A DNA stretch of 64,000 bases from Aporrectodea caliginosa (GCA_020284085.1 JACEVL010005070.1:1499501-1563500); one strand, 5' to 3'; positions 1 through 13,785 are shown, numbered from the stretch's first letter. Made by a program: numbers and translations. Notes: generated by a model from the letters alone, not told the origin.

Positions 1-3000
1 ATATCGCCGTTAATCTTACTCCTCGCTGCCAAACTCACTCTTTAAACTCTGTGATCGAGTTAACTCCGACGCCTAAATAAGAGGATTTATTCGAAACTAT
101 CGAAGTTTCTGTCGTCTCAAAACTTCTTATTACTCTGAGAGTCTCTTGTAGACTGTTCAGATGATGTTCAATGATCTCGTTCGAAGAGATTCATTTTGTA
201 ACCAGCCCATATATTTCCGATAGCATAATTAATCAGTTAGACTATAGGCTACCTGCCGTTTAGTCTCCTGTTTAAACGTCTGTATTTCATGATACAATGC
301 CACTATGTCATTAGACTTTACGCCGCTGATTGACATAATAAATTCCTAGATTAAGTCAGACAAAGGCATTTACTATTATATAACCATAGAGTCGCTACAT
401 TATTATGTAGGCCTATTATGTATGCAAATAAAAGTTGTTTCATATTCATTGTTTAGATGTTGTCATTTTCAAACTTTAAATTGTTTAAATTGGTAGCTTT
501 TGCTACCGTGATTCATGAATAAGGATTGCTTTTGGAATAAAGTTTTATATAATATGTAAAACTTTATTCAAAAAGTGTGTATATATAATATATATCATAT
601 ATAGCCGCTGCATACAATTAGCTTCCGATGAAAAACATAGTCGCTAGATGGTAGAGCGTGTCTCTGTTTTCGTCAACCCGTTCACCAACCGAGTAGCATT
701 GTGTTAAAGGCTGTGCTGTCATCTGGCGAGTATCTTAGAAGTTATTTTAGTCATTCATTCATTCCGAGAATTTACATAGCGCCTCTTCAGGAAACCTACT
801 AGTCGGCTTCGCCTCTGTGAACTCTCTTAATTCACATCGTGAAATAACTCGTTCCCCGAAATGGCATAAAACAGGAAATCTCCAAGTTTTAATTTCTGTG
901 AATGCTCTGTGGCCCTGAACAGTTGATGGTTTTATAGGTACGTCTCTTGCTGAGATAATGTGATCTTCTGGCCTTTGAGTTTTCAAAAAGTTAAAAACAT
1001 ACTTCGATCTCATCTATCTTTACAGACATCCGATAATTACTAGAATGTTATGAGAACATGGGTCGTAACTTTGTATTGTGACTGTCCGGTCAATATCACT
1101 TTTAAAAGTAGTCACGACAGGTCACCACCACTTTTGGCTGTTTGTTGAAATATTTGAGACATGACAGTGTTATCATGGCTTGAAGCAAGTTTAAGCAACG
1201 CGACTGTTGTTTGGTTCTTTCGTGGTCTCAGTTTCGGCAACATAATTATATTAACAGTTAATTGTGAAACAGATTACAAACATGTACTTTGTTGTTTGCG
1301 AGTTACCTTAAAGTGGCAGACAAACCATGACAGATTCGTATATAGGGAATAGGAAGGTAGGGAGGAGGAAGAGGAGAAGAAGAAGGGAAAAGGAGAGGAG
1401 GAGGGAGCGGGAAGAGGAGGGATTGGTTGCCACCACTTGTGGATCAAAGTTACGCCCTTTGCTTTATATATAGGTGCTGTGAGAATTGGTAGCAAAGCAA
1501 TCGATTTCTGAAGATAGGCCTACTTTTCTTTTACGAAACGAAAGCAATAATTTCAGGTGTAGGCCTATATTCAATAGTTACTTTGTCTTCAAAACGAAAT
1601 CTCCAAGTCTTTTGTTTATAAGCAGTCGAGACCAGTGAGTATAGTAGGGTTATAGACCAATAATTAATGTAACTCGTTGATTATTATTTTCAGCAAGTAT
1701 TCATTCCATATTATTCAAGAGTCTCTATATTGAAAAGGTTCTTTGAACTTTTGGAACTGAGGAAATGTGACACCGATCAAAGGTTTTAGAAACAAGCAAT
1801 ACGTCGTCACATATTGTCCGGTTTGATTTGTTTTGCTTATTGTTCGTCTTCCGCATAAGGTTTAGTGGCAATCTTCCAGCTCCTGAGACTTCTTCTTCCC
1901 TCCCACCCTTGCTTCTCCGCTCTGGCGATCGGTGCACCCTTAACACGAAAACAAATGACACAACACAAGATCTACGACTTGGTTTACGGGTTTGCTACGC
2001 CGCGCCAGGAACCCAAAAACTCCAGGAACTTACGGGGTTTTTACACCACGCCAGAGGCCCAATGGGGTCCTATACGACTAACAAAGAAAATCTACTTCTT
2101 ACGAGTTCTTCTTGCGACAAAAGCGCAGAATCTATTTCTTGGCGTACGGTGTTTTACGCCACACCAGAGGCCATCTGACTACGACTTACCATACAAACAC
2201 AAACACTTAAGAGGGACAGAGAAGAGATAGAGGTAGGCAGAGAGAGGCACCGTTGCTGCAGATACGGCGAATTCGCAATTCATCAACGTCGAATTGTCGC
2301 GCATCTGCAGTAAGAAAGTTAAACAAGTCCGTATAATTGTATTCAAACATATCAAGGCAAAGTCTTAGCAAACTAAACCTACGCTTTGGGTGCGCAGTAC
2401 CCTGATGAATACAGTGTATGTTAAGCTGTCATTGGATACGACGGGGTTCAAATCTCGCCTGTAGGGCAGCCCGTATTAAACAATCTGTTGGAAGATCAGG
2501 CGGTGAAGGAGAGGGCTGTAAGCGACCCGTTCTCATTTTATATGTCGAGACTCAGCAAATGAAGTGGCTAACACTTCATACCTACAGTATGTCTGTCTCT
2601 TAAGGAACTGCTCGCCTGGTCTTCCAGGGCTGTTACAGTAGTGCTAGTTAAATGTCGGAGAATACACGGACTATCGGCTAAAGTTCCGGCGCTAAAGTTC
2701 CGGTGGATATTGAATGCTTCTGCAACGCGCTTTTGCTTAGAATGAAACGACCGTCGTCTGATATGTCTAATATCTTATATGACAATGACATCAGAAAATA
2801 CAGCTTCCGTTGTTTAGATTAGATCTTTTCATTCATCGATCTATCCAGGTGTAGGTCTGTAAATATACTGCTCGATGTGTGTCATCAAATTAAACAATTC
2901 TTGCCTATTTTTCTGTTAGAGAACTTCTTAATATTTGATTAAATTTGTGTCGATGTCATTCAGTACGTCGTGTCGAATTGTTTTCAACAAGAACAGTTCT

Positions 3001-4205
3001 TAGCCTACGTCAAACTTTACATTACTACTGTTTTCTAATAGATATTTTGATTTCTGTTCGAAATGAAAATTGTGTGTTGATCAATCAACTATAGACATAG
3101 GCTTTTGGTCGATCTGCGTCTGATCCGTTCCAAGTCAATTTTCCAAATGAAACTCCACTAAGGTACGAAACAATCGGTCAAAAGATGACGTATTTGGAGT
3201 ACAATAATCACAAGATTATGTCTTTATTCAAATACGTCATCATATTGTCGTTAATTCGCAAAGTAAGTAAGTTCATGACACTCATACTGCTCGATGTACC
3301 TTCTTTATTTTTCCAATGTGAATTTTCTGGTAAATTAGTAACGCAAACGCAAGCCTTCAACGATCACAAAATAGCCTATCTGAATGGTGGCTGATTCACT
3401 CTCATCTGAAGCTGCTCTACCTATAGTAACTGATCCATCCGCTCCGACCGATACCTTCCAATTTCTGTCATCCTAAATATAACTCACTGTATCAGCTCCT
3501 CCGGCTAGTTCTCTCTTTATGTATATTCGTATATTTCAGAAAACAACAGGCAGAACGCTGTAGGTTAACAATAACAGTTGACAGTATGGGTATGGATGGG
3601 TTAATTAGTACATGTTTTTATATAACATTCTAGGAATAAAGTTGGTCTTCTCTTCTTAGTCTTCTGGTAGCCGAAGTTTGTTCTTCACTTCATTTCCTAG
3701 AATTAATCCTTTAACTTGACGTAGGCTACTTTTAGAAGTGGTGATGACAGTAGCCTAACCACATCTGTGTGATGTAACAAATGCTACCACAGTGTCGCGG
3801 ATGCTCTATGCGGCCCCGGCGTGGTGGGGCTTTGTGGGGGTAGAGGGACGCACTCGTCTTCAGGCAACTATACGGCGGCTGGTCCGGTCTTGTTATCTCG
3901 GAATCCTACCAAAGTTTCGAGCAACTTTGCCGAAAAGCAGACTCTAACCTCTTTTCTACCATTATCAGCAACCCTGCACATGTATTAAATCAACTACTGC
4001 CTCCCGTGAAATCTGTTTCATACTAGATATACCCCAGAACCCACAATATAATACCTAAGGCAAACTCTCTATCTCGTAAAACATTTGTCAATCGGATGCT
4101 TTATAATTTTTTTATATTTGATGATCTTTTACACCAAAATGCGGTTACGTTGGTTTTTCAATAAAGGATATACTTCGTTACTTATTCGCTTACTTACCAC
4201 TTTTG
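1..4205. other. Gene-poor stretch, no supported gene
   Basis: No open frame here has recognisable domains or exon-like signals; the open frames seen are short and overlap on both strands. Several copies of the word AGGCCTA are present (near 407, 1521 and 1559). A B-box-like GGGTTCAAATC near 2440 is too isolated to call a tRNA or SINE. A segment near 3790-3840 resembles one near 47945-47990 and may be an undefined dispersed repeat. Confidence 0.5.
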
Positions 4206-4209
4206 ACCT

Positions 4210-5060
4210 TGCGCTAAGTTCTTTGCGACATGACAGCGTTAATTTAGTTCTCTCTCTCTCAACCGTCCTCGATACGAGGGTTGGTCGCATTGTAGACGAT
4301 TCTTCTCCATCCTCTCCTGTCCTCGGTTTCTCGCAGCAACCTTTCCGTTGATAATTCCAACCATTCGCCCACATTGTCCATCCATCCTTCCGTTTCCCTC
4401 TTGCTCTTGCTCCCGGTACCGTTCCTTGCATAATTTCTTTCTCTAGGCATTCACCTTGTTTCCTCATTATATGCCCAAAGTAAGACATCTTTCTTCTTTT
4501 TATTGATTCCAGTAAATTCCTTTCACTCCCGCCGTCTCTACCACCCATTCATTTTTTTTCTCTATCGATGATATACCCAGTATTTTTCGTATGCCTCAAA
4601 TGCTTTTATCTCATCCGCTCAGACCTGGACACCTTTTCCACAGTTTCATCAGATCTACTCCTAAAGTCCTCTTGCAGTTCTTATTCTTAACCCTGCTGCA
4701 ATCCAGCTCCTCTGTTCTGAGTGATCCTCTCACTTGGTCTATCATACTGTCTTTGTACTTGATGGCATTGATTCCCATTTAGTGCCATACAGTTTGTTTT
4801 ACCTATGTTGATCTCTAAGCCCTTTTTTTTCACTTCCCTGTCCAATCGAGAGATGTAGTTCCTTCTGTGCTTGCCATTAACACTATGTCATCTTTCGTAG
4901 ATTTGTTATCCTTCTTCCTCCAACTTTTGTATCCTCTCAGTGCCTCTCTCGACCATCTCTGAAAGTATGTTGAACAATGTTGGCGAGATGACATCCCTGT
5001 CTGACTCCCCTTTTAATTCTAACTCACTTGACAGTTTGCAATTTTTACCTTTGAAGTCAA
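4210..5060 (-). mobile_element. Decayed non-LTR retrotransposon (reverse transcriptase remnant)
   Basis: On the minus strand, about 4925-5010 reads SDRDVISPTLFNILSEM, the reverse-transcriptase block usually seen as RQGxxxSPxLFN in non-LTR elements. Further downstream on the same strand (about 4240-4540) comes a C-terminal block containing SIKRRKMSYFGHIMRKQG and RWRRIVYNATNPRIEDG, typical of the end of the ORF in these elements. Frames are interrupted by shifts and stops, and the catalytic YxDD block is not intact, so this is a dead copy. The subfamily cannot be fixed by eye. Confidence 0.75.
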
Positions 5061-6199
5061 GTTCAAGCAACGCCAATTAACCGCCGCGTATTCTTGCATA
5101 CTTAACTATTGCAATGACGTCTTTATTAAATTTACGTCATCAGTATTATTAACTTATTATTATATTCATTTATTGGCACACAAAAACAGCTGACTCACTG
5201 CAACTGATTACAGCTAGTTCAAAAGAATAGTAAAGGCAGAATCAAAATATAAAACTAATGTTAACAGTAAGGTTCAAGAGATGGATTTAGTGCAAACTGG
5301 TACATTTTGACGAAGATTGTAATGACGTTGATTCGCAAATAGATGCCTTCACGTTAGCTTGTTTACTTATAGTTTCATATGGAATAATTTGGTTGTGTCA
5401 TCCATCTTGCTGTAGCTGACACCATCACTTTGTGAGGCACAGTTAGGCTACGTCCTCCTTTTATGAGAACGAGGTCAATTCCGTTTGAGCTTAACGTCTA
5501 TATTATGGTCATACGAAATATTCTATTGTGATCCTATATATAAGTCGGTTGTTAGGTCTACATAGAAGAAGAGAACAGGAACATCCCTCTAGAGTCTAGC
5601 CCGTGTATGGCAGTGCATATTTTAACTGTATAACTACTGGGACAAATGTCCCAGTAGTTTTAGAATTTGTCCGAGTAGTTTTGGTGATATCATTAGCCTA
5701 AAATAAAAGTAGACCTAGACCTATTAGAGTAGTTATAATTAGACTATAATGCCTATTTTCTATACTAAAATCTCTAGGCCTAAACGCTGACATTAAAGGT
5801 GCTATTATAATAGGGCCTAATAGGCCTAATAATCTAAGCATGTGTTTTACAAGGTGCTCAGTATTCTATGGTATCATGTGTGTTGCTTTTGTAAATATTA
5901 AAAAGAAATAAAAAGGTTTACACTAAGCCTATTAGGCGTAGGCCTACTGTAATATGTTATCTTGACACAATGTCTTTAATAAAATGGGTGGCTGGAATTT
6001 GGTCATATGCAAAACAGGTTGGCTGGAATTTGGTCTCATACAGGCCTTGTATATTTGTCAATGCTGTAATTTCTGCTTAGATTTTTGATAGCGGCTGGAA
6101 TATGGTTCTCTTTGTAGAACAATGTTTCCTTCATATGATATACCATACACGTAGGTCGGTTGACATTTTACGATTAAGTTAATGTAAAACAAAAAAAAC
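5061..6199. other. Non-coding stretch with a perfect hairpin
   Basis: No gene is seen. A perfect inverted repeat at 5632-5659 has arms AACTACTGGGACA and TGTCCCAGTAGTT separated by two bases. A degraded third copy of the arm (TTTGTCCGAGTAGTTTT) follows at about 5665. The stretch is rich in AGGCCTA words between 5700 and 5950. Confidence 0.5.
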
Positions 6200-6530
6200 C
6201 CGGCTGTGGTTACGATTGTCATCAGACGAAGAGAAAACGTAGACATGGTTTCGATTGTCTTCTAATTAGTGAAATTACATGTAGGCATGGTTACCATTGT
6301 CTTCCTACTAAGAGAAACGTAGATGTGGTTGCGATTGTCTTCTAATTAGTGAAATTACATGTAGGCATGGTTACGATTGCCTTCAGACAAAGAGAAAACG
6401 TAGACATGGTTTCGATAGTCTTCGATTGTCTTCATAATTGAATTTAGTGAAATTACATGTAGGCATGGTTACGATTGTCTTCAGACAAAGAGAAAACGTA
6501 GACATGGTTTCGATTGTCTTCTAACTATAG
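6200..6530. repeat. Tandem repeat, period about 100-110 bp
   Basis: About three imperfect copies of a unit built from CGATTGTCTTC, a segment TTAGTGAAATTACATGTAGG and AGAGAAAACGTAGACATGG. Copies differ by small insertions and substitutions. No coding potential is evident. Confidence 0.75.
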
Positions 6531-9185
6531 TTGATATAATTATGTTACTTAAATGGGGACATGTATAATAATAAAAAGCAAATTTGGTCAAATAAAGTGG
6601 CTAAAATGGGCTTCATTTGACAGAAAATTCTCTCAATGCGTTGTCGTCTTGGGCTCAGACCCCGCTGCATGGGAAGCTTACGACACTCCCTCAGACCCAT
6701 AATCGTGGCAGACTTTATCCCGGTAGTCAAAATCCGTTAAAATATGCACTGGCGTATGGTCAGGGTACTCATTTAAGCTGGGTTAGCTAGATTACGCAAG
6801 TTTTGAAACAAATTTCGCCCTCGCGGGGATTTCAACTGCGACCTTACCACGGACTGGTTGTTTGATTTGGTTGACGTGACGCTATGCGCTCCCTTCCATT
6901 CACTGGCGGAATAAATTCCGAGCAAAGACAATTTCATATAAAGGAAAGATATTACAAAATAAGTACTGAACTATTTAAGTTAATAAGTAAGCAAATCATT
7001 CAAGTAGTCAATACCGGTACGTGGAAAAGTCAAGAATTGCTTTAGGGAATACGTGTTGCAAGAACACATTTTCCAGAATAAGTATTTTATTCACAGATGA
7101 ATTTTCCAACTGGCCATGCATACTGTTAAATTGTTTCTTGAAACTCAATAAAAGCAAGGATTTCATTGTGCCTTTTATGTTTTTAAATCGTGGCCACGCG
7201 GAACATCGCACGACATCACAGACAAAAACAAAATGGGTTATAGGCTACTTTTCTCTTTGAACGACAGTCATAAAAATTCAGGATATAAATTCTTTCTTAA
7301 AACGCAATTATCTTGCTTAGCAGTGAGATATATGCAATGAGTGGATATTTTGAGGTTCTTTATTAGATCAACATGAGCAACTATTTCATCTTTTTGCCAT
7401 TAATCACAGACCTACTGAAATGACTGACTGCCTGTCTTCGCAGTTTCGCGCGTCGCTGCATATATCCAGCCTATCTAAACCTCAGATGCATGCGTGTATA
7501 AGCAGCTACTGTATAGACATACAGTAGCTGTATGTCTATACAACTTATGTAGGCCTATATGATGGGTATGTAGTCAGGTTTCGGTTGGAGCGACGTTCAT
7601 CGGCCCAGCCTCCTGAAAACAGCCTCCTAATCAATCGAAATAGCCTATAGGCCTATACTATGATGGTCTAGTCCTACAACCATTCACACGCCCTTAAACG
7701 CAGCAACCATCGGTCGTAAATTGCGGACGACACTCAGACAACCTTTTGTAGATAGTGCGAAGAGAACTACTGTAGACGGCGGAGGCGATGCATCAGTGAA
7801 AGACATCGGAGAAGAAGAAGACAGCCAACGGCGACGACGTCCTTCGAATGCCAGTGAATGTTAGCTGGAAATGATTCATGTTACATGTACACGGTCTTTG
7901 AAATCATCGCCAGACATAATCGTCCTCCGTCTACTGTATGAAACGAACGGCAGCCGTTCAGCCGCACAGCTACCTACAACAGAATAGACTGCTTAATAAG
8001 TCGCAGTATCAATAAATTATACTTCCTGCTTATACGCTCGGTCCAGACTTATTCATTCATTGGTGGCGTCATATTGGCTCAGGTAGACGAAACAGTTAGA
8101 TCATCTTTTCATCTAATTCTAGCTCTGCAATCAATTTAGTCTTATGAACTTCGAAGAACTTACTAGTTGCTGTAGCTGCTGTCCAAGTAACCATGTCAGA
8201 TTGTGTGTGTGTGCACATGTGTGTAACACTGGATGTGTGTAATGCGCTTCAGAATCGTTATAGGCGTAAGTTACGTGCATGCAGGCTTTAATATAACCTA
8301 CATCCATTTACATATATTATCAGTGTTATATTATTTGTTAACAGGTTAATCAGGAAGTGTTTAATTAATTAACCTTTAGAGTTGGTTTCGCATCTTTATC
8401 GAAACACGCTTCTTTGCTACCTCTGCAGGAGGTTGTTTACTATAGTTTCCATTGATTTGTCCAGGGAACAAGCTCTGAAACAATTCTCATGAGTTATTTA
8501 CTTCGAAGACTATAGACTGCTCCCTTATATCGAGCAATGTGGTCAGTCGGAAAGTAATACAAATCGCCTATAGAGTTGCCAATGTTATTGCTTAATTAAC
8601 ATACTGCTTGTGCTTAAATCTTTGCATTGGCTTCTTGCTTGTTACACCGTCTCTTTCGAACTGGGGATCACAGTTTATAAAACATTTAATTCCTTAGGCT
8701 ATTCGGAATATCCTATTCTCCAGATTTAGTAATTACTCAAGAAAGTCATCTGATTGTCATCATCTATGTTCATTCCTAAAAATAGATTTGTTCTTGGGGC
8801 ACGAGCTTTTTGCTAACTTTACCTAGGTTTTGGAACTCTCTCTCCTTGTATAGGTCTACCTTTGCTCTTCTACTTGTGTCATTTCATTCTCAACTTTACA
8901 CAAAACTTTCTGCGATTGAATTTTCATGATAGGCTGGAAGGATTTCCTGGATGCTGACCTAATAAAGCTTTGTTTTGGTGCACCATCAGTCGATGCCTTG
9001 TGCATAATAAAATGGCACCGTAGAAATTAATAACTAAACATAATAATTAATTAGATTATTAGAAGACCGATTTCCCGAAGTTTTGTTATCCTTTTAGTTT
9101 GATTTGGAAGCGACCAACCTTCTTTGTGCAATAAACATGTTGAAACTTTGAAAGTAGAATTAGGCCTATTGAGGCCTAATTGATA
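6531..9185. other. Non-coding stretch, no supported gene
   Basis: No open frame with recognisable content. A perfect hairpin lies at 7510-7542. A moderately GC-rich patch at 7680-7860 stays open in one frame for about 70 codons and ends in an acidic then arginine-rich stretch, but it has no start codon or clear splice context, so it is not called. Confidence 0.4.
7510..7542. repeat. Perfect 15-bp hairpin
   Basis: TGTATAGACATACAG, a three-base spacer TAG, then CTGTATGTCTATACA. The stem is fully complementary. No TE termini or terminator context is evident. Confidence 0.85.
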
Positions 9186-9186
9186 T

Positions 9187-9253
9187 TACTATTATTATTA
9201 TTATGTTGTATTATTATTATTATTATTATTATAATTATTATTATTATTTATAT
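9187..9253. repeat. (ATT)n microsatellite
   Basis: An ATT trinucleotide run with two short interruptions. Confidence 0.9.
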
Positions 9254-10436
9254 TTGTAACGCCCGCACGGCCACACCGAAATGTGAATCTGCTGCGCGGA
9301 TGCTTATAAAACATGAATTAAAAATATGTGTTAATCAATGTTAGGCTATCTGGAAGGTCTAAAAAATATTTGCTTCATCTACGGTCTATGACATCAAATG
9401 TCTTCAAACTCTGTCAAGTTATAAGTCGAGCCTAAAGTCACTGTCAATCTCTTAACTGTGCGTCTTGAATTAGGCCTAAGCATCGAAAACATGTATGTTG
9501 GCTAGAAATGAATCGATTGGTCAAAACGACGCAGGATTATAATATTTGCTTGTAACGATCAGTCACGCCTTCATCACTCAGTGACCGGTTGCTACAATGT
9601 ATGGGACTATGTATGCACTGTCAGTGTGGGATACACACTTCATCTTGCGAAGGCGAGTGAAACAGACTGGCAAGCCAGACGTCGTTGATAAAAGCAAACA
9701 CCGCCATAAGCTAGACGCAGAAGAAATCTTCGACAGCAGACGACATTTCCAAAAAAGCAGACGACATTTTTCCATAGACATCAAGACTGGAGTAGAATAT
9801 ATAGGCAGACAAAACTGATGATGTCGAATGCAGACGATGTTTGCAGTACTGACCAACTTTCTCTACAGAGCAGGTGAATATTGGAAGACGGGCGTCATTT
9901 CTGATATTAGGAACGTGTGGAGCCTGGCAAAACAAACTTCACATCTTATAGTTTGTTCGAATGGCTGTGATTTTCCAATGGAAAGCAACTGTGGACGATG
10001 GATGACGAACGTCGAGGAGGTCGCTTTGCACATGTGACGACGACGCTTGCCACCAGGTGTCGTCGTTGCTCTTACTTTGGCTGCAGTGAAGTGAATGAAC
10101 GACGAAGGACAGAATGCTGTCTTCATGCTATGATCAACATCACTTCACCAGATTCGGATTCAGTGCAATGACCATCTTACTCTGCTGGCTAAATACGTCG
10201 TCACGCATCAACATCAACGGTCAGTGTATTATGGCTATTATATGTTCAGTTATGACCAATAAGAAATTGCACTGATTTATTCGCAGACATCAACCATTAT
10301 TTTAACACTCGTTAAGCGGCAGACCTTCTCGCCCTGGGCTGCAGACGAAATGCATACAGACACAGGTTGTCTGTAGCTAAGTGACTCCTGTGACACTTGT
10401 GTGGATCATTCAGATATCGCCGCCACGTAAACAGAG
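9254..10436. other. Non-coding stretch, no supported gene
   Basis: Overlapping short open frames on both strands between 9578 and 10126 show no recognisable motif and no consistent splice sites. A short direct repeat, AGCAGACGACATTT, occurs near 9735-9770. Confidence 0.4.
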
Positions 10437-10680
10437 TTTGTGAGAGAGAGACAAACAGAGAGACAGAGACAGAGAAACAGAGACAGAGATACAGACAGAC
10501 AGACAGACAGAGAAATAGAGAGAAACAGAGAGAGAGAGATACAGACACAGACAGAGAGAGAAATAGAGAGAAACAGAGAGAGATACAGACAGAGACAGAC
10601 AGAGACAGAAAGACAGAGACAGAGAGACAGAGAAAGAGAAAGAGAGAGAAATAGGAGAGACAGACAGACAGGCAGGCAGA
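10437..10680. repeat. (GACAGA)n / (GAGA)n microsatellite
   Basis: A purine-rich tract built of GACAGA, GAGAAACA and GAGA variants. Its apparent ORFs (Arg/Glu/Thr/Asp-rich on +, Ser/Leu/Cys-rich on -) are translations of the repeat. Confidence 0.9.
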
Positions 10681-10690
10681 GAGTGTTAAA

Positions 10691-13065
10691 AGGTGCTATA
10701 CAAATGCTTTGTGTTACACACGGAGAATAAGGAGATGCTCAGCGCATGATCTGTTTATTTTCTTTGATATGGATCTGTATAATTATGCATACTTGGTGAG
10801 TCCGTTCCATATTTATTAACTCTTCTTATTCCAAATATACTTTGCCTGCTGTCTTCAAAGTTCCTGTCTCCGCGCCTATAGGCTGCCTGCCATCGTCTTA
10901 ATCCCAAGCATCACCTGCAACCGCATCTCATGCATTCATCAACAATCTTCCGCCTTCTCCTCTGCCTACAATGCATCTCCTTCTACACGACGCCTTACCC
11001 TTCTTCATCCCTTCATTGCATACCCTGCAGAAATGCCAAAGCTGAACATGGGTAACTCCCTAGCCATTCCACTTACACAACCCCGCGCCACATTCAACCC
11101 CTGCAACCTCTCCTCACCCAACTACGCCTCTCACACCTTCGAATCATCGTCTGATACTAATAAACTATACCTACATATAAAATAACGATCTAGGCCTATA
11201 ATAGCATCTATCGACGTATACGTTGTACACCGAACATCATGTATTCATTTTATACAACACGTGTGGAACCAAAACGCGACCGACTGTCATTGTCGACTGC
11301 TGCTGATGCGGATTAAGATCTTTTCATCGCTTTAAACTGTTAAACTGTTGAACAGTTCAGGTTCAGTCTAAAAAGATTAAAAGAAGCATAGGTTTCAGAA
11401 TTAGGAGCCTACGACGATCGATGCCAATCTTTAACCTTCCACTGTATGCCCACTAATCAAATAATTATAATCTGAACTGGACTCGTGTGCTGCCAAAGTG
11501 AATCGAAACCATTTGCTTTGAATTGCTTGAATTTAAATTGGTAAACTAATTCCAGGATGAGATCAGCTCTAACAGAAAATATCCTTTTTCTGCCCTCAAA
11601 CGATCTTCACAACATTTACAATTTTTGCATTTGTGATCTTAGCAATATACACATGCACAGCACTCAGACTGTTGTCAACTATAGATGAGAGAAGATCATA
11701 AACAGCCAAAGTGATCTAAAATTGCCTTATATAAAAGAAAACGTCATTCATTCTTGGAACCTCCAAACAGGGATTCCTTTGTTGTTGACTATATATATGA
11801 CTGCAATTCCCTATAACTTCTACTCCTATATATCGGACAACTATTAGAACCTGTGCTGCGTGCATGGACAGCGCTTCAGGATCTGCGTTGTATGTATACA
11901 TGCACTATCACGTATTCAGAGGCGACAGGCGATGCATTACTTAGAGGCAGCAATACTTTTTCGTTCAGTTGTATCGAGCGGACATTGTCTGCTACTACAT
12001 AAGCAGCGCATTGTCTATTATACTCCTGGCTAGAGACCATGAATCATTGAGCTGTTTGTATGTATGCATAGAAAAGCCAGAGATGTGCGTGTGTTGCTGT
12101 GTATGGGTGGAAGTCATGGTTCCTTGTGGCTAGAAAGATGAGGCTGTCTTATTGAAAGGCATCCCCGTCAGTGCGGTTTGAATAGATCAAAGGAAGAAGA
12201 CTGGCGAAAAACTCCGCTGACCATCCAAAGAATAAGAAGCAAAGGCGTCAGACCGGAAGTCCTTTATTCGCTCTGTCGATATAATAGAGGCAGTGCACTT
12301 TCAGAATTGAAAGTTACCTTTAATCATAGTTTTGTTTTCTTATCTATCGTCCATCTGGCTTTCCTAATATCTGTCGGTGTTGCTGGGTATCATTGTCAGT
12401 ATGTCTCAGTTCGCTTGTCGATTGATCCATTCTTTTTATGCATCCACGAAATCACCATTCTGTGTGTTTTTGCACATTCACTTAATCCTCCTCAGAAGAA
12501 CCATTTATTCGTTTCTCTACGAAGGTCTCTATCGTTCGCTGGCCATCATCATCCAGCCGTCCTTCCTTTATAAAGATATCCTTTCCACTATAATGCTTAT
12601 TAATTAATATAAAGCTCACAATTTCAGACAGATGGAAAAATTTTAAACTGGATTAAATGATCATATTATAATTCATGTAAAATCGATGAACAAACAAAAT
12701 TGTTTCAAACCTTACAAACTGACACCAAATCAAGACTTTTAAGCACTTAAACCAACCCAAATAACCAGTGAAGTAGAAATGAAGAAAGAATGTGGGTCTA
12801 AATATTGAGGTGTCATTATAAAGTCAGTCGCTGATATCTGACGGTGCACTCTGGGTTAGGGAGTCACTCGATCGTGGCCTTTGCTTGAAACCCTTGAGTC
12901 AGCGATGGACCCCCCCCCACCCCCATCAGGGCTCTGGGGACGCGTTGTCGGTGCATCGCTGGACTTGTCATTCATTTTGAGGAGAAGTCAACCTCCAACT
13001 GATGACAGATGTCGACGATGTGTACAACCTTGTCCTTCTTGTCATTATAGGGAATCCATTTCTAT
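10691..13065. other. Non-coding stretch, no supported gene
   Basis: No recognisable gene. The open frame at 12178-12573 (+) has no family resemblance and overlaps another frame. A run of C (ACCCCCCCCCCACCCCC) sits at about 12906. Confidence 0.4.
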
Positions 13066-13166
13066 ATCAGTTCATCCATCTGTCCATCCGTTGATTTATC
13101 AACCCATCCATCCATTCGCTGGTCTGTCCTTCCTTACATCCATCGATACACACATCTATCAATCCA

Positions 13167-13211
<45 letters not shown>

Positions 13212-13344
13212 CGATCCATCTGTTAGTCCGTCCATCCATCCATCCATCCGTCCCTGAATCCATCCATCCATCCATCCATCCCTTCATCCATATATCCATC
13301 CATCCATCCATCCATTCATCCTTCCATTCATGCATCTATACATC
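13066..13344. repeat. (CATC)n microsatellite with internal (TA)n, left half
   Basis: Imperfect CATC/TCCA tetranucleotides with a TA run at about 13170-13207. The array is interrupted at 13345 by the LTR retrotransposon and resumes at 17321, so the element landed inside the microsatellite. Confidence 0.9.
13340..13344. other. Target-site duplication ACATC (left copy; right copy 17321-17325)
   Basis: The five bases before the 5' LTR and the five after the 3' LTR are both ACATC. A 5-bp duplication is usual for LTR-element integrases. Because the host site is a CATC repeat, part of this match could be chance. Confidence 0.8.
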
Positions 13345-13765
13345 TGTGAACAAATGTTTTGCATATATAAATGAGCACAGGTGTTTCTTATGTTGATATA
13401 TATATAATGTGTATTCGATTGTTAAGCGTTTTAGTCTTAGGCTTTAGTTGCGCTGTCGGCTCGTGGGCGCTTGGCCTAAAGTAGCCTAAACTTTGGCTGA
13501 CGATAGATTCTCTACACGTGCAGCTAGCGCGCCAAACTTAGAAACTGCTGATGACAGTGAATTTGAACTATACAGTGTAGTACAGTTGTTGTAAGGCAAG
13601 AGTTGAGTTGTTGTTATTAAACTGTGTTTGAAGAAAGAAAGAAACATTCAAAGAACTGTGTCAATTTAATTCTTAAACAGTTAGAAGTCGTTGAGCAATT
13701 TATATGTAGAGATAAGGAAAGTTCTTGAGGTAGGTCACAACTAAGAAAGAAAAGAGTTGGTGACA
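13345..13765 (+). repeat. 5' LTR
   Basis: Begins TGTGAACAAATG and ends TTGGTGACA. Near-identical to 16898-17320; the only differences seen are single-base length changes in a T run (about 13673) and at GAGTTGG versus GAGTTTGG. It contains a TATA-like GCATATATAAATG at 13361-13373, a plausible promoter for the element. Confidence 0.95.
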
Positions 13766-13769
13766 TAAT

Positions 13770-13779
13770 TGGTGGCAGC
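13770..13779 (+). promoter_or_regulatory. Primer-binding site, tRNA-Leu type
   Basis: TGGTGGCAGC starts five bases after the 5' LTR. It is complementary to a tRNA 3' end GCTGCCACCA, as in eukaryotic tRNA-Leu species whose acceptor stem ends in CCGCTGCC plus CCA. The match continues after a three-base AGC insertion as GGTGGAATTCGAA, close to the complement of the same tRNA's T arm. Confidence 0.7.
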
Positions 13780-13785
13780 AGCGGT

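Noticed and set aside
7680..7860. Possible first exon of the Ig gene
   Set aside because: Open for about 70 codons, but no ATG with a signal peptide, no convincing phase-1 donor, and it ends in a stop.
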